From the NCBI GenBank assembly GCA_023392595.1, contig JAEVYU010000053.1, forward strand, positions 74,724 through 138,723: a DNA stretch of 64,000 nt, given 5' to 3'. How positions within the stretch are numbered: position 1 is the stretch's first letter; the number at the start of each line of letters is the position of its first letter. Made by a program: the position numbers and the translations under genes. A model generated the notes under the pieces. The model had not been told where the DNA came from. It saw only the letters and a program-made list of their open reading frames with translations, and made no database searches. The DNA is from Bacillota bacterium (GTDB lineage: Bacteria; Bacillota; UBA4882; UBA8346). Shown one piece after another: positions 43,298-50,878 of this stretch.

Positions 43298-43320
43298 TTT
43301 ATATCGAATCGATATATGAA
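43298..43320. promoter_or_regulatory. Probable PadR operator
   Basis: TATATCGA-A-TCGATATA (43299-43315 region) with a following ATGAA, lying 23 bases upstream of the padR start. The core and flank match 7212-7236. The rest of 43321-43620 is AT-rich with no gene I can support. Confidence 0.6.
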
Positions 43321-43620
43321 GTATAGATATATAATAGCTTGTTGTTTTTTAATTGTCAATCCAATTAATCATAATTATTCTTATTTTTTATGAAATATTA
43401 GTCGATATCTTAAGAAGAACCATTTTTATAATGATTTATTCTTACCCTTGCCATTAGCCGTTTTAAAAATCGGATTTCAACATTGCCAGGTATTTCCCGA
43501 AAAATTTGAAGGAATTCGCTATATTGGGCACAAATCTATTAAGGCATAGATCGTTAAGGTAAATTTAGATTTTTCACTCATTCTTTAGATTTCCCACGAA
43601 AAATCGGAGGATAAAAATAG

Positions 43621-44526
43621 ATGCGTAACACTAAAATCACCTTGCTATTGCTTTTGCTCTTATTGACAATATCATTTCCGGCTTACGCCGGTGTTTCAGC
43701 GGGTCTGGAATGGCGCTATCGCGATGATAATCATAATTATTCGCTGGATGCTTTGAAAGTTGATTTGGATCTCACTGAACACTGGGCTTTCCAAGGGAGT
43801 TATAATCAAGAAAATAAAGATTTAGCTGCCGATTTCCTCTATAAAACAAAAGTCGGTTCAAGAATTGAACCTTACCTGGGGATTGGTATTCGGGATTTAT
43901 TACAAAAATCCGATGAGGAACTGTCAGTGGGAGAAAAAATGGAAATGGTTGCCGGTGTGGCATTTAATGTAAGCCCGAATCCAAAAACCGGGATATTTTT
44001 GAATGTGGAGGTTAAGGCGGTTCCGAATACCGCTTTTCATGAATCCAATCCTGATATATTAAAACCCATTATCAGTTTGGCTCTTGATTACCGGATTCCA
44101 AGTTTCCGTTTTCCCAAGCGCAGTTCAAAGATTAAGCCCCCTTCCAACCTTGATAAAGAAGATTTTGAGTTATTGGCCAGGGTAGTGACCGCCGAAGCGG
44201 GGGATGAACCTTTCGAAGGTCAAGTCGCCGTGGCGGCAGTCGTTTTAAACCGGGTAGGCAGCGGGGAGTTTCCGGGGACCATTCGCGGAGTAATTTATCA
44301 GACCAACCAATTTAAGTGTTTACCGAAACTCAATACCACGATCCCAACTGATTCCTGCTATCAGGCGACAATTGCCGCTTTGAACGGACAAGATCCTTCT
44401 CGTGGCGCTTTGTTTTATTATAATCCAAGGCTCAGCTCACCCCAAGGGTTAGCCTACTTCCGATCTGCAAAATTAAAAGTGACTACCAGAATCGGCAATC
44501 ACATCTTTTTAACCAAAGGATGGTGA
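43621..44526 (+). CDS. Secreted cell wall hydrolase, SleB/CwlJ type
   Basis: A 301-residue protein with a signal peptide (about 1-23), a beta-rich middle region (about 25-165) resembling an outer beta-structure of unknown role, and a C-terminal hydrolase_2 (SleB) domain from about residue 180: LLARVVTAEAGDEPFEGQVAVAAVVLNR, catalytic glutamate in TAEAGDEP, NQFKCLPK and GALFYYNP. SleB-family enzymes cleave spore cortex peptidoglycan. GGAGGATAAAAATAG precedes the ATG. The N-terminal part differs from classical SleB, which has a peptidoglycan-binding domain there. Confidence 0.88.
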   Translation: MRNTKITLLLLLLLLTISFPAYAGVSAGLEWRYRDDNHNYSLDALKVDLDLTEHWAFQGSYNQENKDLAADFLYKTKVGSRIEPYLGIGIRDLLQKSDEELSVGEKMEMVAGVAFNVSPNPKTGIFLNVEVKAVPNTAFHESNPDILKPIISLALDYRIPSFRFPKRSSKIKPPSNLDKEDFELLARVVTAEAGDEPFEGQVAVAAVVLNRVGSGEFPGTIRGVIYQTNQFKCLPKLNTTIPTDSCYQATIAALNGQDPSRGALFYYNPRLSSPQGLAYFRSAKLKVTTRIGNHIFLTKGW

Positions 44527-44564
44527 AATTTCCATTTTCACCAATCCGTTTCAACTTGAATAAG

Positions 44565-44677
44565 AGGGTGTCTAAAAAGTAATTTGAATGATAAAAATTT
44601 AGGATATGTGACTTTATCGAATCGGTTGGCTTTAAAATTAAATTCTTATTTCATCAATTTACTTTTGGGACAACCCT
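44565..44677. mobile_element. Miniature inverted-repeat element (113 bp)
   Basis: Imperfect terminal inverted repeats AGGGTGTCTAAAAAGTAA (44565-44582) and TTACTTTTGGGACAACCCT (44659-44677) bound an AT-rich, non-coding interior. The ends look like those of IS elements whose tips begin GAGGGTGTCC-AAAAGT. It lies between the SleB-like and ferritin genes. Confidence 0.6.
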
Positions 44678-44700
44678 TTCGATTTTATTATTTTTTTAAG

Positions 44701-45189
44701 TCAGATCCTTTTACCGAGTTGATGATCAAGCATCACCAAACCCCCTCCGGAATTTCCAATTGTTTTTAGAGTTTGAACAATCTTTGAAGTTTGGGCCTCT
44801 TCCTCCACCTGCTCCGTGACAAACCATTGCAGAAATACGGCTGCGGCATTGTCTTTTTCGGCGGCCGCCAAACTGAGTAAATCGTTTATTTTTGCGGTAA
44901 TCATTTGCTCATGTTGATAAGCATCTTCGAATGCCTCCAAAGGGGAAGCCCATCCGGACTTTGGTTTTGGTAACGCTCCCAGCTCAATTTTCCCGCCACG
45001 GTCCTTGATATGGTCGAAAATTTTTAAAGCATGGCCTTCCTCTTCCCGGGCTTGAGCCCTAAACCACTGTGCTATTCCGTCAAATCCTTTATAATGAAAA
45101 TCCGCCGCCATCGCCAAATATAGATAACTAGAAGCCTGTTCATGAAGAATTTGTTCGTTAAAGGCCTGTAATACTTTCGTTCCAATCAT
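44701..45189 (-). CDS. ftnA: Bacterial non-haem ferritin
   Basis: A 162-residue ferritin with the four-helix bundle iron ligands: E in LHEQASSYLYL, E and H in REEEGHALKI, and E in EQVEEEAQT. Stores iron as a mineral after ferroxidase oxidation in a 24-mer. The ATG at 45189 follows AAGGGTG. The gene is flanked by two miniature inverted-repeat elements but looks intact. Confidence 0.93.
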   Translation of the reverse strand: MIGTKVLQAFNEQILHEQASSYLYLAMAADFHYKGFDGIAQWFRAQAREEEGHALKIFDHIKDRGGKIELGALPKPKSGWASPLEAFEDAYQHEQMITAKINDLLSLAAAEKDNAAAVFLQWFVTEQVEEEAQTSKIVQTLKTIGNSGGGLVMLDHQLGKRI

Positions 45190-45355
45190 TTTCACTCACC
45201 CTTTTCTTCAAATTAAGATTTACTTATCTGGTTGAATTATAACATAGTTAATAAATATTGACAATAATATTCTTCAATATTTTGGGCACCCATTATTATT
45301 TATGAAGTGATTTCAGGAAAATCCCTGTAACTCTGGAGTTTTTCCCAAACAGAAG

Positions 45356-45484
45356 GGGCTGTTGCAAAATATTTTTAAATGAATGAGATTTCTCGCCTTA
45401 GCGCGCCAATATATTGCATCCATCAATATGGAATATGCAAAAGTGATTGTATATCTCTATCCATCAATTATTTTGCAACAGCCC
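45356..45484. mobile_element. Miniature inverted-repeat element (129 bp)
   Basis: Perfect 15-bp terminal inverted repeats GGGCTGTTGCAAAAT (45356-45370) and ATTTTGCAACAGCCC (45470-45484), typical of IS-type ends, around a non-coding interior. No transposase. A different family from the element at 44565. The remaining bases of 45190-45516 show nothing else. Confidence 0.7.
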
Positions 45485-45516
45485 GCTTTTATTACACCCT
45501 GGACTTTAAATGGACT

Positions 45517-47010
45517 TTAATTTTTTTCAAAGCGCAACACATTCCAGGAAAGCTTCGGCAACATAACTTTCAGGACTCCGCTTAGATCCGCCGAAATTTT
45601 GGTGTTTCTTGGGATTACTTTATCCGGTTCTTCAAAGGTATTTTTACCATATAAGTCAGGACCATCGATAACTAAATGTTCGACCAAATGCAAACTGTCA
45701 AAAGATCTCATGTCCAAACTAAATTCCACATCTTCCTGTTGATCGCAATTTAAAACAAATACCGTCGCAGTCCCGTCCTCTTCATTATAGGTCGCGGCCG
45801 TCTGAACCAGCGGGACAGACCCGTAAGATTCGGTTTCAATCTTCGGGGTGTTCACCAGGGTCTTCAGCGCCTTGCCTCTTCCATAAAGGGAAACTTGCTG
45901 GAATGGATAGAATATAGCTTGTTTGATAACTCCGCCGCCCTTTTGAGTGAATATAGGAGCAATAACATTAACAAGTTGTGCCAGGCAAGCCATTTTAACC
46001 CGATCCGTGTTGTTCAGCAATGTGCAAAGCATACCACCAAAAACCAACGCATCCAGCAGCGAGTAAATATCCTCCAGAATTGGCGGAGCCACTTCCCAGG
46101 GGAAACGGATTTGTTTTTTGATATACCATACATTCCACTCGTCAAAGGACACTTTAAGTTTCTTTTTACTACGGGTCTTGGCTTTAACATAATCGGCGGC
46201 GGCCACGACGGTTTTAATAAAATCTTCCATATTGGCAAATGAAGCTAAAAAGTCAGTGACGCTGCCTTCATTTTCATAGTAACGATGCATCGATATGTAA
46301 TCCACATGCTCATAAGTATGCTCCAGGACAATCCGGTCCCATTCCGGATAGGTCGGCATGGCCGGTGAAGAGCTTCCGCAGGCCACCAGTTCAATGGTGG
46401 GATCAACCCATTTCATGATTTTAGCGGTTTCCAGCGCTTTTTTCCCGTATTCCTCAGCCGAAAGTCCGCAGGTTTGCCAGGGCCCATCCATTTCATTTCC
46501 CAGGCACCATACTTTAATATTATGGGGATCAGGGTGGCCGTTTGTTCTTCGCAAATCGCTATAATAAGTTCCGGAGGGATGATTGCAATATTCAATCATA
46601 TATCCGGCGTTTTGCGGTGTGCCTGTGCCTAAATTAACCGCTGCCATTACTTGGACGCCCGCCTTCTTACTCCAATCGACAAATTCATCGATTCCCACTT
46701 CGTTGGTTTCAATGGATTGCCACGCATAATCCAGCCGCTGCGGCCGGTTTTCTTTGGGCCCGATACCATCCAGCCAATTGTAACCGGAAACAAAATTCCC
46801 TCCCGGATATCTTACAATCGGAACCCTCAGAGATTTCACTAAATCCAAAACATCTTTTCTAAATCCCTGTTCATCGGCTAAAGGATGGCCCGGTTCATAA
46901 ATACCGGTGTAAACCGCCCGTCCCAAGTGCTCAATAAATGAACCGAATAATTTAGGATCAACTTCTCCGATTACATAGTCTTTGTCGATTGTACATTTTA
47001 CCGATTTCAT
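45517..47010 (-). CDS. abfA: Alpha-L-arabinofuranosidase, GH51
   Basis: A 497-residue intracellular hydrolase removing arabinofuranosyl units from arabinan or arabinoxylan oligomers. Acid/base E173 (LGNEMDGPW) and nucleophile E291 (SFDEWNVWY) are intact in a TIM barrel, with a C-terminal beta domain. Length is normal. AGGAGGG precedes the ATG. LacI-type regulator gene lies 130 bases upstream on the same strand, so it is its likely controller, probably with arabinose-type inducers (inference). Confidence 0.95.
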   Translation of the reverse strand: MKSVKCTIDKDYVIGEVDPKLFGSFIEHLGRAVYTGIYEPGHPLADEQGFRKDVLDLVKSLRVPIVRYPGGNFVSGYNWLDGIGPKENRPQRLDYAWQSIETNEVGIDEFVDWSKKAGVQVMAAVNLGTGTPQNAGYMIEYCNHPSGTYYSDLRRTNGHPDPHNIKVWCLGNEMDGPWQTCGLSAEEYGKKALETAKIMKWVDPTIELVACGSSSPAMPTYPEWDRIVLEHTYEHVDYISMHRYYENEGSVTDFLASFANMEDFIKTVVAAADYVKAKTRSKKKLKVSFDEWNVWYIKKQIRFPWEVAPPILEDIYSLLDALVFGGMLCTLLNNTDRVKMACLAQLVNVIAPIFTQKGGGVIKQAIFYPFQQVSLYGRGKALKTLVNTPKIETESYGSVPLVQTAATYNEEDGTATVFVLNCDQQEDVEFSLDMRSFDSLHLVEHLVIDGPDLYGKNTFEEPDKVIPRNTKISADLSGVLKVMLPKLSWNVLRFEKN

Positions 47011-47141
47011 TTTATACCCTCCTTTGATTAACGCTTTTGCGAGATGAGAAAAACACTGAACTTTTTCTTACATTCGACTCCTCCTATCTGTTTTATAAAA
47101 TTTCCCAAGAAAGTATCCTAATGGAAAATGGATTATTCGTC

Positions 47142-48146
47142 TCATAAAGCCCGGGAAGGTGTTGAGGCCCGCTCAATCAGCTTCGGTTCCAAAACAACCT
47201 GTGTCGTTTTCTTCTTACCGTATTTAATCTTGGAGAGAAGAATTTTTACTGCTTGAGCACCCATTTCAAACTTAGGAATATCAATCGTCGTTAAAGACGG
47301 CTGTAACAATCCGGTAAAGGGTAGGTTATCGCAACTAATGAGCGCCATATCTCTCGGAACTTTAATTCCGCAAGTGTTCAAGGCCTGTAGGACTCCAACT
47401 GCCATATCATCGCAAAAACAAAAAATGGCACTAGGCCGCAAGCCTTCTTTAAACGCTGCTATCATAACCTCCTGGGCTCTATTTTCTCCCCTGACAATAC
47501 GGATTAACTCCGGCTCGATAGGCATACCGTGCATTTTCAAACTCTTCTCATAGCCTCGTTGTCTTAGTTCTGAGCTCGAATTGGAAAATGAATTCAAAAA
47601 CATGACCCGCCGATAGCCCCTAATAATAAGATGCTCCGTGGCAATTCGTCCTACTTCTTGATCATCACATACGACATAATCCGTATCAATACCCGCCATA
47701 TGTCTGGCAATAAAAACAAAAGGAGTATTATGTTCTTGCAGCAATGCGTAGCTTTCAAAATCACTTTGGACCGGGGCAATAATTAAACCATCGACCCGCC
47801 GACGGATAAGGAGTTCGATCGCTGACCGTTCAGCTCCTACATCTTCATGGGAGTTACATAAAATAATGGTATAACCTTCTTTAGCCAAAGCTGTTTCGAT
47901 CCCAGTCACAACGGCAGCATAAAAAGGATTCTGAATACTTGTTACTAAAACCCCGATTGTTTTGGTTGTACCGGAAAGAAGACCTCGGGCAAGGGGATTA
48001 GGGGTATAGGTAAGTTGCTTTGCAACTTCCTGTACTTTCTTTTTGGTATTTTGGTCGACATCACCCCGATTATTAAGAGCTCGCGAGGCAGTAGCCAGAG
48101 AAACTCCGGCTGTTTTGGCAACTTCTTTAAGGGTAGCGTGTTTCAT
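47142..48146 (-). CDS. LacI-family transcriptional regulator
   Basis: A 334-residue repressor. HTH at the N-terminus (LKEVAKTAGVSLATASRALNNRG, residues about 4-26), hinge and periplasmic-binding-type sensor domain with NPFYAAVVTGIE and SCDNLPF segments. GAGG before ATG 48146. Two palindromes at 48241-48268 lie about 100 bases upstream. Likely regulates itself and abfA. Confidence 0.93.
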   Translation of the reverse strand: MKHATLKEVAKTAGVSLATASRALNNRGDVDQNTKKKVQEVAKQLTYTPNPLARGLLSGTTKTIGVLVTSIQNPFYAAVVTGIETALAKEGYTIILCNSHEDVGAERSAIELLIRRRVDGLIIAPVQSDFESYALLQEHNTPFVFIARHMAGIDTDYVVCDDQEVGRIATEHLIIRGYRRVMFLNSFSNSSSELRQRGYEKSLKMHGMPIEPELIRIVRGENRAQEVMIAAFKEGLRPSAIFCFCDDMAVGVLQALNTCGIKVPRDMALISCDNLPFTGLLQPSLTTIDIPKFEMGAQAVKILLSKIKYGKKKTTQVVLEPKLIERASTPSRAL

Positions 48147-48240
48147 GGTACCTCGTAACTGATTAATAATAATTTTATACCGGAAGAATGCGGAGTAATT
48201 GAATGTAACTCATTAAAACCATCCATCGAAATACCGCTTT

Positions 48241-48268
48241 CCGAAAACGTTTCCGGAAAGCTTTCCGG
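48241..48268. promoter_or_regulatory. Tandem overlapping LacI-type operators
   Basis: CCGAAAACGTTTCCGG (48241-48256) is a palindrome with central ACGT and one mismatched pair; CCGGAAAGCTTTCCGG (48253-48268) is perfect. They overlap by four bases and have centres 12 bp apart, upstream of the lacI-type gene. Confidence 0.6.
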
Positions 48269-48364
48269 TTTTATATAAATTCCTCTCTCTCTATCAAACT
48301 CCTTCTTCTTAAGAATATATTTTAATTTTTAATGCAAGATATAAATTTAAACTTGGATTAAATC

Positions 48365-48390
48365 AAAAAACCGCCAAAGCAGCGGTTTCT
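48365..48390 (-). terminator. Rho-independent terminator of the M32 carboxypeptidase gene
   Basis: Minus strand AACCGC-TGCTTTG-GCGGTT followed by TTTTGATTT, 50 bases beyond the stop at 48440. Confidence 0.75.
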
Positions 48391-48439
48391 CGCATTCATA
48401 TTATGTTCCGAACCCAGTTAAACCATTACAGCAAGCATC

Positions 48440-49945
48440 CTATAATTTATAAATCTCACCGTACTTTGTTTTTAAATATTTGATGTACGGTCCGATCTCC
48501 AAAGGCCGGCCGGTGGCGCCCTCAACAATCTCTTTGGCGGGATATTGATGGCCGAAGCGGTAAATATGTTCGCTTAACCAGTTATGTAAAATATTAAGAT
48601 TTCCAGCGGCAATTCCGGAACGGATTTCGGGATGCGCTTTCTCCGCCGCCTCGAAAAATTGCGCACTTAAAATATTGCCAAGGGTGTAGCTTTGAAAATA
48701 TCCGCCAATCGTTCCGCTATACCAATGCATATCTTGGAGGACTCCAAGGCTATCATCGGGAGGCAGAACTCCTAGATCACTAAAATATCTCCTATTCCAG
48801 GCCTCAGGCAAATCTTTTACCGCCAATTTCCCTTCCAGCATTTCCGTCTCCAAGTCAAATCTGAGCATTACATGAAGATTATAGGTAACTTCATCCGCAT
48901 CGGTCCGAATCAGTGAACGTTCCACCTTATTGATGGCCCGGTAAAACGCTTCACCCTTAACATTTCGAAGTTGATTCGGAAAGAGTTCCTGAAGCTGCGG
49001 ATAAAAATATTGCCAGAAAGAACGGGACCGCCCCACTAGATTTTCCCATAAGCGGGACTGGCTTTCGTGAACTGACATGGAGGTACCCGTAGCAAGCGAT
49101 GTCCCGTCAAAATCCGGATTAATCCCTTGTTCATAAAGAGCATGACCACTTTCATGAATGGTGCTGAAAAGAGCCTCCGCCAAATTATTGGTTTTGACCC
49201 GGGTTGTAATCCGGACATCGCCGATGGAAAAACTCGTGGTAAACGGGTGAGGGCTTTTATCCTGACGACCGCGGTTAAAATCATAACCCATTGTTTGAGC
49301 GACTTTCAATCCAAAGCTTAATTGCGCGTCCTCCGGGTAATTCTGATGCAAAAATGAATCATCAGGGGCGGGTTGGGAAGTGATCTTTTGAACCAAAGGA
49401 GTCAATTCGGAGCGAAGTGTTTGAAAAAGCGGACGAATAACGGCTACTGTCATTCCTTCATCCAAATCGTCAATCAACGGATCGGCAATATGCTGGTATC
49501 CAGGGAAAAAATTCGCCAATTGCCGGCTATAATCAAGCGTTTTTTCCAGTAAAGGAGCCACCAGCTTAAAATTCCGCTCAGCTCGGGCTTTAGCCCAGGC
49601 CGCATAGGTTTTTGAAGTGTGCTCTGAAAACTTGGCCGTAAAAGCTGAAGGTACCTTAATAGCTTTTTCATAATCGTGTATGGTGATCCGGATTAAGGCA
49701 GCATCGGGAGAATCCTGCGGCAATTCTTTCAAGACAGGCTGGAGTTTCTCGAGTAGTTTCCCTATTTCCGGATCAGTGAATTTTTCATGGGAAAGCTTTT
49801 CCAAGGTTGCCATTTGACGTCCCCGGGCCTCAGCTCCCCCTGGCGGCATAAATGTCATCTGATCCCAGGATAAAATGGCATTGGCTTCATTTAAATCATT
49901 GATTTCACTCAGACGATTCTTTAATTCCTGAATTTCAGGATGCAT
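48440..49945 (-). CDS. Metallocarboxypeptidase, M32 family (Taq type)
   Basis: A 501-residue helical cytoplasmic carboxypeptidase with zinc motif HESGH (264-268) and a downstream glutamate (SVHESQSRLWENLVG segment). Length is normal for the family. It trims C-terminal residues of peptides. The ATG at 49945 follows AAGGAG; a preceding TTG is in frame. Single gene with terminator; a GC palindrome at 49996-50009 lies upstream. Confidence 0.95.
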   Translation of the reverse strand: MHPEIQELKNRLSEINDLNEANAILSWDQMTFMPPGGAEARGRQMATLEKLSHEKFTDPEIGKLLEKLQPVLKELPQDSPDAALIRITIHDYEKAIKVPSAFTAKFSEHTSKTYAAWAKARAERNFKLVAPLLEKTLDYSRQLANFFPGYQHIADPLIDDLDEGMTVAVIRPLFQTLRSELTPLVQKITSQPAPDDSFLHQNYPEDAQLSFGLKVAQTMGYDFNRGRQDKSPHPFTTSFSIGDVRITTRVKTNNLAEALFSTIHESGHALYEQGINPDFDGTSLATGTSMSVHESQSRLWENLVGRSRSFWQYFYPQLQELFPNQLRNVKGEAFYRAINKVERSLIRTDADEVTYNLHVMLRFDLETEMLEGKLAVKDLPEAWNRRYFSDLGVLPPDDSLGVLQDMHWYSGTIGGYFQSYTLGNILSAQFFEAAEKAHPEIRSGIAAGNLNILHNWLSEHIYRFGHQYPAKEIVEGATGRPLEIGPYIKYLKTKYGEIYKL

Positions 49946-49995
49946 CAACCATTACTCCTTTCTTTTTTCAACCTCGATCTGGCAAAGGCGAATGT

Positions 49996-50009
49996 TTGCG
50001 CGCGCGCAA
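49996..50009. promoter_or_regulatory. GC-rich perfect palindrome
   Basis: TTGCGCGCGCGCAA in an otherwise AT-rich leader, flanked by TGGCAA (49979-49984) and TTGCCA (50011-50016) that also pair. About 50 bases upstream of the M32 start; operator or hairpin. Confidence 0.35.
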
Positions 50010-50068
50010 GTTGCCAAAGTGAAAATTCATCATCTCATTACCTTATGGGATTGCTTTTCCGTTTAGTA

Positions 50069-50797
50069 CTAAACGAAACTAAATAGTAATTCATTGCGGC
50101 GCTTACCGACTTCCTTTATAATGCCCATCTTTCGTAAACAATAGCTCATTTTACGTGCTTGATAAATCGAATAACCGCCTAATACCGCTAAGTCCTTATT
50201 GGAAAATGGATTATTTATTTGAGAGGGTAAAAAACGCTCAAAGTCATTCTTGACAAGCAGCGGAATATGCTCGACAACCGCTAGTAAACGGCGGTCTTTA
50301 ATACTAACCCCGCCTCTCCGCCAACTTCCCTTGCCATCTTCGCACCAGATGTGTTCTTCCCGTGTTAAAACAACTTCAATCGTAAAATTAGGGTTGATAA
50401 TCAAATCGGGGATCCGCACCAATTCACCAAATAAGTCAACCACTTTCCCGGACTTGGGCGATTTTCGGCGGCTTTTAATTTCACCATCACTGGTTATGCG
50501 GACTATCCATTTTTCGTGAGGTATCGGATATACAAGCCGTATCGGATAGTCCGGCAGCAAATCAAGAAGTTTATGGCGGATTGCCGTAAAATTGCCGGTT
50601 TGGATTTCAATGAGTACCGGTGTATCTCCACTCGGAGAAGGCCTAACAATATCGACAAAAAAATTACCAACCTTCACTTCAAACTGATCACCCGGCAACC
50701 CATACCATTCTTTCAACGAAGCATGGAGGGAACTTTCATTATGGACACCGATTTGAAATAATTTTTCTGTTTTCCGGCAACAATTCTTTTGGGCCAT
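50069..50797 (-). CDS. Nuclease-like (PD-(D/E)XK-type) protein with C-terminal winged helix
   Basis: A 242-residue protein. The N-terminal half shows a pattern of the restriction-nuclease fold: FFVDIVRP (Asp), PVLIEIQTGNF (Glu-X-Gln in place of Glu-X-Lys) and RHKLLDLL. The C-terminal third (about 190-242) looks like a winged helix: LAVLGGYSIYQARKMSYCLRKMGIIKEVGKRR. I do not recognise a named family. It could bind or process DNA, perhaps as a defence or regulatory protein. No partner genes nearby. Confidence 0.55.
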   Translation of the reverse strand: MAQKNCCRKTEKLFQIGVHNESSLHASLKEWYGLPGDQFEVKVGNFFVDIVRPSPSGDTPVLIEIQTGNFTAIRHKLLDLLPDYPIRLVYPIPHEKWIVRITSDGEIKSRRKSPKSGKVVDLFGELVRIPDLIINPNFTIEVVLTREEHIWCEDGKGSWRRGGVSIKDRRLLAVVEHIPLLVKNDFERFLPSQINNPFSNKDLAVLGGYSIYQARKMSYCLRKMGIIKEVGKRRNELLFSFV

Positions 50798-50878
50798 ATA
50801 GATGCTCCGCCTGATGACGACTTAATTCTATTCTTTTTCGAGTTTCATAATTAAAAACCTTTTTTTAACAGCTTAAAT

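Noticed and set aside
45356..45484. Terminator or attenuator ahead of the ferritin gene
   Set aside because: The 15-bp repeats are 100 bases apart and have IS-like tips; a miniature element is the better reading.
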